This document shows, one piece after another, positions 40,510 through 48,571 of a stretch of 64,000 bases of DNA. Both the position numbers and the translations under genes were made by a program. Source of the DNA: Ornithinimicrobium laminariae (lineage in GTDB: Bacteria > Actinomycetota > Actinomycetes > Actinomycetales > Dermatophilaceae); contig NZ_JAHZSU010000002.1 of the NCBI RefSeq assembly GCF_019457945.1, positions 62,001-126,000 of the forward strand, in the 5' to 3' direction. A model generated the notes under the pieces. The model had not been told where the DNA came from, did not search any database, and saw nothing but the letters and a program-made list of their open reading frames with translations. Position 1 is the stretch's first letter. Each line of letters starts with the position of its first letter.

Positions 40510-42489
40510 ATGACAACCCTCGACTCGACCAAATCCCATCTTGAACCGGGCGCTGGGCCCGGCGAAGACATCTCCGAGCTAGGCCGGAGCCTGCGCAAGA
40601 CCACTGGCGGACGCTACGGCTATGTCCGCGACCTAGCGCGCGACATCTTGCCGCCAGAGATCATGGTTCGCCGGGCAGATATGTCGATCCAGGAGGCTCG
40701 TGATTGGTGCCGCGACAGCCTGCAAATCTTGACCGATAACGGGCTCTCCACGAGTGGCTACCCGACTGAGTTTGGTGGCCTCGGTGACGTGGGCCGCTCC
40801 GCCGTGGACTTTGAGATGGCCGCTCACGGCGACCTCTCGACCACGGTGAAGTCGGGCGTGCAATTTGGCCTCTTTGGCGGTGCTGTCGTCAACCTGGGCA
40901 CCCAGTGGCACCACGACACCTTTCTGGCCGACATCATGTCGATGGCGTTGCCTGGCTGCTATGCGATGACCGAAATTGGGCACGGAAGCGACGTCGCGTC
41001 CCTGCAGACCACCCTCAACTATGACGCAGAGACCTCAGAGCTCGTCGTCAACAGCCCAACCCGGCTTTCGCAGAAGGCCTACATCGGTGGCGCCGGACAA
41101 GATGCTCGGATGGCTGTTGTCTACGGCCAATTGTGGGTCGGCGAGGACTGCCACGGCGTGCATGCCGCGATGGTGCCGATCCGCGATGAGAACGGCGCCG
41201 ACCTGCCCGGCGTCACCACCGGCGACCACGGTGCCAAGGGTGGTCTCGCCGGGGTCGACAACGGCACCCTGCTCTTTGACCACGTGCGGGTCCCCCGGCA
41301 AATGCTGCTCAACCGCTACGGCGGCATCACCGAAGACGGCGTCTACGAGAGCGACATCGAAAACCCAAACCGTCGGTTTTTCACCATGCTCGGCACGTTG
41401 GTCCGCGGTCGGATCAGCATCGCTGCTGGTGGCGGCGCCGCAGCACGCAAGGCACTGTCCATCGCGACTCGATATGCCACGATGCGGCACCAATTTGAGG
41501 CTCCAGGGCATGACCCCGAGGTACTCCTCATCGACTACCTCGCCCACCAACGCAAACTCTTTCCAGGCATCGCCACCGCATACGCGCTGATGTTTGCTCA
41601 GAACGAACTGGTTGAGCGTTTGCAGACGCTCAGCGAGGCACCCGAGAAAGACCAAGAGGCGCAGCGCGAGCTGGAGACGCGGGCCGCTGGCATGAAGGCA
41701 ATGTCCACCCGCTTCGCCAACGACAAGATCCAGATGGCGCGCGAAGCCTGCGGTGGCGCTGGCTATATGGCCGAGAACGGCTTCACCCTCTTGCGCCGCG
41801 ACGCCGATGTCTTCGCCACCTTCGAGGGCGACAACACGGTGCTGCTCCAACTGGTTGCTAAGGGCCTCTTGACCAACTACAAGGAAACCTTCGGCGACCT
41901 GGACTCTAAGGGCATGGTGCAATTCGTGGCCCGGTCCTTTGGCGGCGCAGTCATCGAGCGCACGGCTGCTAGGCCGCTGATCAACCGACTCATTGATGCC
42001 GCCAGTCGTCGCTCTGAAGAGGACACCCTGCTCGACCGCGGCTGGCACCTGTCGATGTTCGAAGACCGCGAGCGCCACGTCCTGGAGACTGTCGCCAACC
42101 GGATGCGGGCCGCTAGCAAGGCCGGCAAGGACTCGTTCGACACGTTCAACGACGTGCAGGACCATGTGCTGATGGCCGCTCGGACACACATGGACCGCGT
42201 CATCCTTGAGGCCTTCGTCGCGGGCATTGACGCTTGCGAGGACCCACACGCGGCGGCCCTGCTGAGCAAGGTATGCGACCTTTATTGCTTGAGCAGCCTG
42301 GAGACTGACGCGGGCTGGTTCCAGCAGCACAACCGGATGTCGGCGACCCGAGCCAAGGCAGTCACTGCTCAGGTCAATGCGTGCTGCAAGGAACTCCGCA
42401 GCGACGCCATCCCGCTCGTTGAGGGAATGGGGTTCCCGATTGAGTGGCTGGGCAGCTCAATGCTGACCGAGGACCGCTGGACCCGCTGA
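40510..42489 (+). CDS. Acyl-CoA oxidase-like acyl-CoA dehydrogenase
   Basis: A 659-residue flavoprotein of the acyl-CoA oxidase branch, longer than ordinary acyl-CoA dehydrogenases (about 380-400). CYAMTEIGHGSDVASLQTT and MLGTLVRGRISIAAGGG are FAD and substrate contacts, and AREACGGAGYMAENGFTLLR with TFEGDNTVLLQLVAKGL match the second half. Such proteins do the first, 2,3-dehydrogenation step of beta-oxidation. Whether oxygen or an ETF takes the electrons cannot be told. ATG at 40510 has GGAGGAAGC; the earlier ATG is rejected. Confidence 0.9.
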   Translation: MTTLDSTKSHLEPGAGPGEDISELGRSLRKTTGGRYGYVRDLARDILPPEIMVRRADMSIQEARDWCRDSLQILTDNGLSTSGYPTEFGGLGDVGRSAVDFEMAAHGDLSTTVKSGVQFGLFGGAVVNLGTQWHHDTFLADIMSMALPGCYAMTEIGHGSDVASLQTTLNYDAETSELVVNSPTRLSQKAYIGGAGQDARMAVVYGQLWVGEDCHGVHAAMVPIRDENGADLPGVTTGDHGAKGGLAGVDNGTLLFDHVRVPRQMLLNRYGGITEDGVYESDIENPNRRFFTMLGTLVRGRISIAAGGGAAARKALSIATRYATMRHQFEAPGHDPEVLLIDYLAHQRKLFPGIATAYALMFAQNELVERLQTLSEAPEKDQEAQRELETRAAGMKAMSTRFANDKIQMAREACGGAGYMAENGFTLLRRDADVFATFEGDNTVLLQLVAKGLLTNYKETFGDLDSKGMVQFVARSFGGAVIERTAARPLINRLIDAASRRSEEDTLLDRGWHLSMFEDRERHVLETVANRMRAASKAGKDSFDTFNDVQDHVLMAARTHMDRVILEAFVAGIDACEDPHAAALLSKVCDLYCLSSLETDAGWFQQHNRMSATRAKAVTAQVNACCKELRSDAIPLVEGMGFPIEWLGSSMLTEDRWTR

Positions 42490-42532
42490 CCGCGCTTCGA
42501 TTGCACGTTTCTGAAGCGCCCGCGGCACACAA

Positions 42533-42570
42533 AAGGACTCCCGACCAGATAGCCCTGGTTGGGAGTCCTT
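42533..42570. terminator. Bidirectional terminator between convergent genes
   Basis: AAGGACTCCCGACCAG pairs with CTGGTTGGGAGTCCTT (one G-U), with a six-base loop. It lies between the ends of the acyl-CoA oxidase-like and ornithine aminotransferase-like genes. Confidence 0.85.
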
Positions 42571-42592
42571 AGTTTGTGCGGGAGCTCAGGTC

Positions 42593-43819
42593 TCAGGCCT
42601 GGGCGTCCTCGATGACCTCGTTGAGCTTGTCCGTGATGATGGCCAACTCTTCGGAGGTGATGGTCAATGGCGGTGCCAAGCGAATGGTCGAGCCGTGGGT
42701 GTCCTTAGCCAACACGCCCTTTTTGGCCAGCTCCTTGCAGGCAGCCTTGCCAGTCATCAACTCGGGGTCGATGTCAACACCAGCCCACAACCCGCGAACG
42801 CGGACGTTGACGACGCCGTTCCCGAGGTGCTTCGACAGCCCCTCACGGAACTGCTCCTCCAAGGTGGCAGCGTGCTTCTGGAACTCACCAGTGGCGAGCA
42901 ATTTCACGACGGCGTGACCAACAGCGGCAGCCAGTGGGTTACCACCAAAAGTCGAGCCGTGGGTGCCCGGCGTGATGACATCCATGACGTCGCGGTTGGC
43001 TGCAACGGCCGAGACCGGCACGATGCCGCCGCCGAGAGCCTTACCCAGCGTGTACATGTCGGCTTCGACGTTTTCGTAGACGCAAGCCAGCGTGGTGCCC
43101 GTGCGGCCCAGGCCAGACTGAATCTCGTCAGCGATCATCAGCACGTTCTGCTCGGTGCACAGCTCGCGCAAGCCAGGCAGGAAGTCAGCTGGCGGAATCT
43201 GCACGCCCTGCTCGCCCTGAATGGGCTCCAACAACACTGCCGCCGTATTGGGCGTGATGGCTGCCTTGATCGCGTCCAGGTCACCGTAGGGCACAGCCTT
43301 AAAGCCCGGGGTGTAGGGGCCGTAGTGGTCGCGGGCCTCGGGGTCATCGGAAAAGCTGACGATGGTCGTGGTGCGCCCGTGGAAGTTGCCGTCCATCACA
43401 ATGATCTCGGCCTGGCCAGCGGGGATGTTCTTTTTGAGGTAGCCCCACTTACGAGCGATCTTCAAGGCAGTCTCGACAGCCTCGGCACCGGTGTTCATCG
43501 GCAGGATGGACTCTTTGCCGACCAACTGGCCCAGCGCCTCGCAGAACGGGCCCAACTGGTCGTTGTAGAACGCACGGCTGGTCAGTGTGGAGCGGTCCAA
43601 CTGGTCCTTGGCTGCAGCCACCAGGTCAGGGTGACGGTGGCCGAAGTTTAGTGCGGAGTAGCCCGACAGTGCGTCGAGATATCGGTCGCCTTCAACATCG
43701 GTGACCCAGATGCCATCGGCCTGGTTCACCACCACCGGCAGCGGGGAGTAGTTGTGGGCGGCCACCTGGTCTTCCAGGTCGATAAAGGACTGATTCGTGT
43801 TCATCGCGGTCTCCGTCAT
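42593..43819 (-). CDS. rocD: Ornithine aminotransferase-like class III aminotransferase
   Basis: A 408-residue PLP enzyme. Lys260 (TLGKALGGG) is the cofactor lysine, with DEIQSGLGRTG at 231-241, EPIQGEQGV and NTGAEAVETALKIARKW. SGYSALNFGHRHP and THGSTFGGNPLAAAV are characteristic of ornithine-oxo-acid aminotransferases, which yield glutamate semialdehyde. ATG at 43819 lies six bases after TAGGCT and looks leaderless. A second ATG at 43804 has a GGAG site and would be the start if the mRNA is leadered. Confidence 0.88.
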   Translation of the reverse strand: MTETAMNTNQSFIDLEDQVAAHNYSPLPVVVNQADGIWVTDVEGDRYLDALSGYSALNFGHRHPDLVAAAKDQLDRSTLTSRAFYNDQLGPFCEALGQLVGKESILPMNTGAEAVETALKIARKWGYLKKNIPAGQAEIIVMDGNFHGRTTTIVSFSDDPEARDHYGPYTPGFKAVPYGDLDAIKAAITPNTAAVLLEPIQGEQGVQIPPADFLPGLRELCTEQNVLMIADEIQSGLGRTGTTLACVYENVEADMYTLGKALGGGIVPVSAVAANRDVMDVITPGTHGSTFGGNPLAAAVGHAVVKLLATGEFQKHAATLEEQFREGLSKHLGNGVVNVRVRGLWAGVDIDPELMTGKAACKELAKKGVLAKDTHGSTIRLAPPLTITSEELAIITDKLNEVIEDAQA

Positions 43820-43825
43820 GTCTCC

Positions 43826-43831
43826 AGCCTA
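43826..43831 (-). promoter_or_regulatory. Leaderless promoter of the rocD-like gene
   Basis: TAGGCT (43831-43826) is exactly six bases from ATG at 43819, matching the ABC operon promoter in hexamer and spacing. No convincing -35 lies upstream. Confidence 0.5.
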
Positions 43832-43944
43832 GGGGCACAGCCTGAATGTGCGCAGCGGCACCGGCGTGTGTTCTTCGTCTCAATAATATGCACATTCATG
43901 TATGCCTATGCATTTGGTGGTCGCCGGGAGACAGCGGATCTAGG

Positions 43945-44221
43945 TCAGCGCCAGCAGAACTCGACGAACCCGTTGCCCCCATTGGTGAACGAACCAGACA
44001 TCGTTGCACCCGGCCCGAGGAAGCTAGAACCGCCACCACCAGCCGACCCAAACTATCCACATCCCCGTGCCTTGGGTGCCGTTTCCGCCACCATTGAGGC
44101 CAGTCCCCGCGTTTCCTCCGTTGGTACCCGGACCAATAGACAATTCCGGTGGCGTTATCTTCGGTTGCCCAACTTGTGGCGCCAATCGGCGGATGTGCCC
44201 CAAACGGTCAGTGAGAGTTGG
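43945..44221 (-). pseudogene. Decayed 3' end of a glycine-rich surface protein gene
   Basis: The roughly 400-base gap between the rocD-like and MFS genes holds no intact gene. On the minus strand one frame reads PELSIGPGTNGGNAGTGLNG then NGTQGTG. One base out of frame it continues GSAGGGGSSFLGPGATMSG and SFTNGGNGFVEFCWR before a stop at 43945. That pattern is usual at the ends of Gly-rich secreted or wall proteins. The frame break and missing 5' part point to a relic whose upstream part is now replaced by the MFS gene. Confidence 0.5.
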
Positions 44222-45556
44222 CTACGCCTCGAGCGCCACTCCACGTTGCTCCGGCAGCAGGAAGGCTGCCGCCGCCGCAATAGCGAAGGCAGCGGCGAAA
44301 ATCGTGAACAAGCCGACCTGGCCGAAGGCCGCAAGGAAGATCGGCACCGAGAGCGGCGCAACGATGGAAGCAATTCGGCCAAATCCGGCCGCGGCTCCCG
44401 CGCCGCTGCCCCGAACGAGCGTCGGGTATACCTCGGGCGTGACGGCATACAAGGCACCCCACGCGCCCAGGTTGAAGAACGACATCGCGCAGCCCGCAAC
44501 CAAGATCATCGTCACGGAATCGGCCATGCCGAATCCGGCCGCAGCAATCGCCGAGCCGATCAGCATAGTCGCCAACGTAGGCCGGCGACCCCACTTTTCA
44601 ATCAGGACCGCAGACAGGGCGTATCCCGGCAGTTGCGCCAACGTAATGATGAGGACGTATTCGAATGAGCGCACCAGGTCGAAGCCGCGGTCAACCAACA
44701 GCGTGGGCAGCCAAATGAAGGCGCCGTAATAGGAGAAGTTCACAAAGAACCAGACGAGCCACAGACCCGCAGTACGGCGCCGATACTTGGAGCTCCAGAG
44801 TTGACCCTTGCCTGCCCCGCTGACTGCAGGGGTCGAGCGAGAAGGCGTTGTCGGGATCCCAGCCGACTTTTCAAATGATGCGACAACCGCTTCGGCCTCC
44901 CGGGTACGACCGCGCCGCTCAAGAAAGATCGGAGACTCTGGCAAGCCAATGCGCAAATAGATCGCGTAGAAAGCCGGCACCAGGCCCACCAAGAATGCAT
45001 AGCGCCAGCCATTGTCGAAAGGCTGGACCACGAAATAGCCCAGCAGCGCGGCCATAATCCACCCAACGGCCCAAAAGGCCTCGAGGATGACGACCATCCG
45101 GCCCCGGATCTTGGTGGGCGACAGTTCGCTCACCAGCGTTGAGGCCACTGGTAGTTCCGCCCCCAGGCCAAGACCCACGATGAAGCGCAAGAGCAGCAGA
45201 ACCGTCAACCCGGTCACAAAGGCTGATGCCCCTGTCGCCAGGCCATACAACACCATCGTGGCTGCGAACACAGTGCGGCGACCGTAGCGGTCTGCGAGGC
45301 GTCCACCCAGAGTCGCGCCAATCGCCATACCCACGAATCCGATGGAAAGCAGGAAGGATTGTTGAGTCTTGTCTAACGACCACTCAGCGGCTAAGGCTGC
45401 CCCGACGAAGGAGATGAGCCCGACGTCCATCGCGTCCAGAGCCCACCCCGCTCCAGACCCGAGCAAGACCTTGCGGTGCTTCTGGGTGAAGGGAAGTCGA
45501 CCCATACGCTCGGCACGGGTGGGCAGGCGTTCATGGCCCGGGGCAGGGGTACTCAT
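44222..45556 (-). CDS. MFS transporter
   Basis: A 444-residue permease with 12 predicted helices in two halves. The cytoplasmic loop GGRLADRYGRRTVF between helices 2 and 3 and SELSPTKIRGRM between 4 and 5 are the MFS signatures. It resembles the sugar/aromatic-acid-proton symporter branch (DAMDVGLISFVGAALA in helix 1), but the substrate is not predictable. ATG at 45556 lies six bases from TACGAT and has no ribosome site, so it seems leaderless. The longer open frame crosses tRNA-Tyr. Confidence 0.87.
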   Translation of the reverse strand: MSTPAPGHERLPTRAERMGRLPFTQKHRKVLLGSGAGWALDAMDVGLISFVGAALAAEWSLDKTQQSFLLSIGFVGMAIGATLGGRLADRYGRRTVFAATMVLYGLATGASAFVTGLTVLLLLRFIVGLGLGAELPVASTLVSELSPTKIRGRMVVILEAFWAVGWIMAALLGYFVVQPFDNGWRYAFLVGLVPAFYAIYLRIGLPESPIFLERRGRTREAEAVVASFEKSAGIPTTPSRSTPAVSGAGKGQLWSSKYRRRTAGLWLVWFFVNFSYYGAFIWLPTLLVDRGFDLVRSFEYVLIITLAQLPGYALSAVLIEKWGRRPTLATMLIGSAIAAAGFGMADSVTMILVAGCAMSFFNLGAWGALYAVTPEVYPTLVRGSGAGAAAGFGRIASIVAPLSVPIFLAAFGQVGLFTIFAAAFAIAAAAAFLLPEQRGVALEA

Positions 45557-45562
45557 AGGCAC

Positions 45563-45568
45563 ATCGTA
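45563..45568 (-). promoter_or_regulatory. Leaderless promoter of the MFS gene
   Basis: TACGAT (45568-45563), five of six matches to TATAAT apart from the CG, lies six bases from ATG at 45556. It sits just downstream of the tRNA-Tyr terminator. Confidence 0.5.
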
Positions 45569-45594
45569 AAGCCGTAAAGCACTGCAGACAGCAG

Positions 45595-45627
45595 AAGCGG
45601 CCAGTCCCTCAAGGGATCTGGCCGCTT
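45595..45627 (-). terminator. Terminator after tRNA-Tyr
   Basis: AAGCGGCCAG pairs with CTGGCCGCTT, extended by TCCCT/AGGGA with one bulged base. It lies 10 bases past the 3' end of tRNA-Tyr on the minus strand. Confidence 0.75.
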
Positions 45628-45636
45628 CACATGCAG

Positions 45637-45719
45637 TGGCAGGTGCAGGATTCGAACCTGCGTAGGCGTACGCCGGCGGATTTACAGTCCGCTTCCATTG
45701 GCCGCTCGGACAACCTGCC
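45637..45719 (-). tRNA. tRNA-Tyr (GTA)
   Basis: An 83-nt tRNA with a long variable arm as expected for tRNA-Tyr. The acceptor stem GGCAGGT/ACCTGCC is perfect, the anticodon loop CTGTAAA has anticodon GTA, the T-arm has GGTTCGAATCC and the discriminator is A. Confidence 0.96.
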
Positions 45720-45800
45720 GTGGAACCGGATGAAACAATAACAGGCATCGGCGCTGCATACTTAATCGCGTCGGTAAACACCCATGAGCAGGAGGACAAG

Positions 45801-46298
45801 ATGGCAGATTCGTCGTTCGATGTCGTGAGCAAGGTCGACCGCCAGGAGGTCGCCAATGCGGTCAATCAGGCTGCCAAGGAGATCGCTCAGCGCTACGACT
45901 TCAAGAACGTAGGCGCCTCGGTTGAGCTCTCTGGCGAGGTCGTCAAGATGGCTGCCAACTCCAGCGAACGGTGCAAGGCCGTCCTTGACGTGTTGCAGAC
46001 CAAACTCGTGAAGCGAGGCGTCTCACTAAAGAGCCTCGACCTTTCCGGCGAAGGAGAGCCCCACCCCTCGGGCAAGGAGTATCGACTCGAAGGCGCTTTG
46101 AAGGAAGGTCTCACTCAAGAGCAAGCCAAGAAGATGACCAAGCTGATCCGCGACGAGGGCCCCAAGTCCGTCAAAGCCCTGATCCAAGGGGATGAGTTGC
46201 GGGTTAGCTCGAAGTCACGTGACGACCTGCAAGCTGTGCAGCAGTTGCTACGCGAGGCCGACCTTGATGCCGCCGTGCAATTTACTAACCGGAGGTGA
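45801..46298 (+). CDS. YajQ-family nucleotide-binding protein
   Basis: A 165-residue DUF520/YajQ protein with two ferredoxin-like domains. [30 protein letters not shown] and [20 protein letters not shown] are typical. In Xanthomonas a member binds cyclic di-GMP and acts with a regulator; the role in actinobacteria is unknown. ATG at 45801 has AGGAGG. The longer open frame runs over tRNA-Tyr and is rejected. Confidence 0.93.
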   Translation: MADSSFDVVSKVDRQEVANAVNQAAKEIAQRYDFKNVGASVELSGEVVKMAANSSERCKAVLDVLQTKLVKRGVSLKSLDLSGEGEPHPSGKEYRLEGALKEGLTQEQAKKMTKLIRDEGPKSVKALIQGDELRVSSKSRDDLQAVQQLLREADLDAAVQFTNRR

Positions 46299-46307
46299 AA
46301 CAAACAC

Positions 46308-46338
46308 CCTGCGTGTGACATAGGGCGAATAACGCAGG
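46308..46338 (+). promoter_or_regulatory. Inverted repeat upstream of the sigma-factor gene
   Basis: CCTGCGT (46308-46314) and ACGCAGG (46332-46338) flank TAGGGC, a possible -10 region, 35 bases before the sigma-factor start. It could be a hairpin ending yajQ or an operator over the sigma promoter. Confidence 0.35.
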
Positions 46339-46373
46339 CAAAGAAGCCGGCGCGACATGCAGGAGGGATGAGC

Positions 46374-46952
46374 GTGAGTTGGTACGGAGGACTTGAACCC
46401 GAGAGCCCGCCTGAAGACACCGCGGACGTGGGGTTCGAACGGTTATTTGCCGAGCACACGGACGCGATCTTTCGCTACTTCGTGCGCCGGGCGCCACGCC
46501 AGGACTGCGCGGACCTAACAGCGGATGTGTTCGCGATCGCGTGGCGCAAATACGACGCGATCCCGAGCCAGTTTGAGTTGCCGTGGCTGTACAAGACGGC
46601 AAGCAACGTGCTGGCGAACTTCCGGCGCAAACCGCGCCTGACCCTCTTGAGCGATGAAAGCTGGGCGCGCACCGAGTCGACCCGGCAGCCTGGGGACGAC
46701 AACCCGTGTGATGTCGTGCTGGCCAACTCGTCGCTGAAAACGGCACTACTGCAGCTGAAAGACCGAGATCGACAGGTCCTGTTGATGAATGCGTGGGAAG
46801 GCCTTGACGGGCAAGAACTCGCACTCGCACTTGGTATGACGCGTGGTGGTGCGGCGGCAACGCTGTCCCGAGCACGTGCTCGGTTCCGCACCGCCTTGAC
46901 AACTCACGATGCTGCCGCATCTGACTCACCCCCTGCGAACAACCCTCTCTGA
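46374..46952 (+). CDS. ECF-type RNA polymerase sigma factor
   Basis: A 192-residue sigma-70 family protein with only regions 2 and 4. Region 2 is FERLFAEHTDAIFRYFVRRA to FAIAWRKYDAIP, including a WLYKTASNVLANFRR segment. Region 4 is LKDRDRQVLLMNAWEGLDGQ then LALALGMTRGGAAATLSRAR. GTG at 46374 is chosen because AGGAGGG lies six bases upstream; ATG at 46368 abuts that site. A membrane protein gene follows after 15 bases and is its likely anti-sigma factor. Confidence 0.85.
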   Translation: MSWYGGLEPESPPEDTADVGFERLFAEHTDAIFRYFVRRAPRQDCADLTADVFAIAWRKYDAIPSQFELPWLYKTASNVLANFRRKPRLTLLSDESWARTESTRQPGDDNPCDVVLANSSLKTALLQLKDRDRQVLLMNAWEGLDGQELALALGMTRGGAAATLSRARARFRTALTTHDAAASDSPPANNPL

Positions 46953-46967
46953 GCCCAGGAGAACATC

Positions 46968-48266
46968 ATGAGTAACGACGACAACGCCTTCAGCCGACTA
47001 CGTGACGCTGACCCTGGCCGGGGCGCATCTGCAGATCGTGCCGCGATCCGCGCCAAGCTTGAGTCATCTTCCGCATCTGACAACGGGGCCGACACGCTCA
47101 CCTTTGAGCCACACGGCCGCAAAACAGCCAACAAGACCCGGGCCATGCTCGCCGTTGCGGCAAGCACGGCGCTGATCGCGGGCGGCGGTGGATTCTTGAT
47201 TGGCCAGGCCGCCCACAACTCCACCCCTGGGAACGCCACTCCAGCCTCGCAAGGTGGCCTCCAAGTAGTCGATCCGCTCACTGGCGGCTTCGATATGCCA
47301 GCAGAGGGGATCGGCGAAAGTGCCACCTATACCTCCGGTCCGTTCGGCGGCGACAGTGTGGCTCTAACCGGCGGCGAAGACCTGCCTAGCGAGGGCGGCA
47401 AGGCGGAGGCCTTTACCTACGAAACGGATGGTGGTTCAACCGAAGACTCGCTGACTGAGGCTGCTGAAGCCCTCGGCATGGAAGGTGAACTCATCACCAC
47501 GTTCGGCGATACCCAGTTTGTGGGCGACGGTGAGACCTTGTACACCTACTTCAACGGTCAGTCAGTTTCGTTCGGCTATAACAACGACTACATCACCGAG
47601 TACTGCGAAGAGAACATTGTTGAGCAGGCTGAATATCTCGAGGAATACCCCGAAGAAGCTGATGGCTGGCCGGTCTTGGACGCCGAGAAGTGCCAGGACC
47701 CAGGCGATGCGGAGGTAACAGACGATGAGGCGAGGGCCATGTCGATGGAGCTCGCCACTGCCTTCGGGGTCGAAATTTCGGCTAGTGACCTGGAGATTGA
47801 TCGTTATGGCGGGGTTGTCAACGTGTTTGGCGAGGGCCAAAACGCCTACTCGTACTACAACGTAGAGATCAACTCTTTGGGCATCGTGAACGCCAATGTC
47901 GACATTGCTTCCGAGAAGGTGTCACTGGGTGAGTACGCGTTGATCGCGCCGAACCAGATCGCCGAACGCCAGAATGACCCCATTCTGGGACGGGTTTGGA
48001 TAGAGCCAGAGGCCTATATGGACGATTCGTTTTGGGAGGACATCGACTGGGACGACATTCCAGAACCACCGGAGCCAGTCGCTGGGGAGCCGCTGCCGAT
48101 CATTGGGGCTACGGCAGACATCGAGAGCTATGAGCTATCGACGGGAACCATGCAGATGGAGATGGGCAAGCCGTACGTGGTCCCGATCTACGACGTGACC
48201 ACCGTCAACGGGCAGCACGTGTATGTGCTGGCGCTCGCAGACGAAGCCATCAACCTGCTGGAATAG
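46968..48266 (+). CDS. Acidic membrane-anchored protein, probable anti-sigma partner
   Basis: A 432-residue protein with a 59-residue cytosolic N-terminus (FSRLRDADPGRG, a motif common in proteins beside such sigma genes), one membrane helix (about 60-80) and an outside domain of about 350 residues. The outside domain is strongly acidic and has only two cysteines (213, 242), which may pair. Residues about 183-209 (VGDGETLYTYFNGQSVSFGY) resemble 286-312 (FGEGQNAYSYYNVEINSLGI), suggesting a duplicated fold. No zinc anti-sigma motif is present. Anti-sigma function is inferred from position and topology only. AGGAG precedes ATG at 46968. Confidence 0.7.
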   Translation: MSNDDNAFSRLRDADPGRGASADRAAIRAKLESSSASDNGADTLTFEPHGRKTANKTRAMLAVAASTALIAGGGGFLIGQAAHNSTPGNATPASQGGLQVVDPLTGGFDMPAEGIGESATYTSGPFGGDSVALTGGEDLPSEGGKAEAFTYETDGGSTEDSLTEAAEALGMEGELITTFGDTQFVGDGETLYTYFNGQSVSFGYNNDYITEYCEENIVEQAEYLEEYPEEADGWPVLDAEKCQDPGDAEVTDDEARAMSMELATAFGVEISASDLEIDRYGGVVNVFGEGQNAYSYYNVEINSLGIVNANVDIASEKVSLGEYALIAPNQIAERQNDPILGRVWIEPEAYMDDSFWEDIDWDDIPEPPEPVAGEPLPIIGATADIESYELSTGTMQMEMGKPYVVPIYDVTTVNGQHVYVLALADEAINLLE

Positions 48267-48550
48267 CCTCCAGCGGCGAGCATGGCCAACAAACCAGCCT
48301 GCACCCGTCACCGGCAAGCCACCCTCCTCAGAATCAGTCGGCTCACCGAAGTTGTAGTCAATGGCGTCATCACCATCGGGCAACACAGTCTCGGAGAACG
48401 CGACGTTATTCAACTAGCCAACACCAATGGCGCCCGAACCAAGCACGTCCGTGCCGTCCAATCCGGTTGCGTCTCAGAGACCCGATACGTGCCCGGCACC
48501 AAACCAGTGAACGAATACTGGCCCACTCGTCCGTCGTCATGGTCAACTCA
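48254..48550 (-). pseudogene. Relic of an LPXTG-anchored SdrD-B-like surface protein
   Basis: The roughly 305-base gap before pepN encodes, on the minus strand, a broken surface-protein tail. DDGRVGQYSFTGLVPGTYRV and SETQPD form an SdrD/Cna-B-like unit. After a frameshift near 48463 it continues LDGTDVLGSGAIGVG, then a TAG stop, NNVAFSETVLPDGDDAIDYN and FGEP. The LPVTG sorting motif is at 48303-48317. Four extra bases throw the membrane helix (GLLAMLAAGG) out of frame. A TGA closes the upstream end. It is clearly non-functional, and its 3' end overlaps the acidic protein gene. Confidence 0.75.
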
Positions 48551-48571
48551 ACCGAGTCAAACCTTTCATCT

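Noticed and set aside
41035..42330. A 431-codon minus-strand frame opposite the acyl-CoA oxidase-like gene
   Set aside because: Antisense shadow with low-complexity His/Gln-rich translation and no known domain.
43754..44668. A 304-codon plus-strand frame spanning the rocD start, the gap and the MFS 3' end
   Set aside because: It crosses two real genes on the other strand, and its translation is Arg/Asn-rich without any motif.
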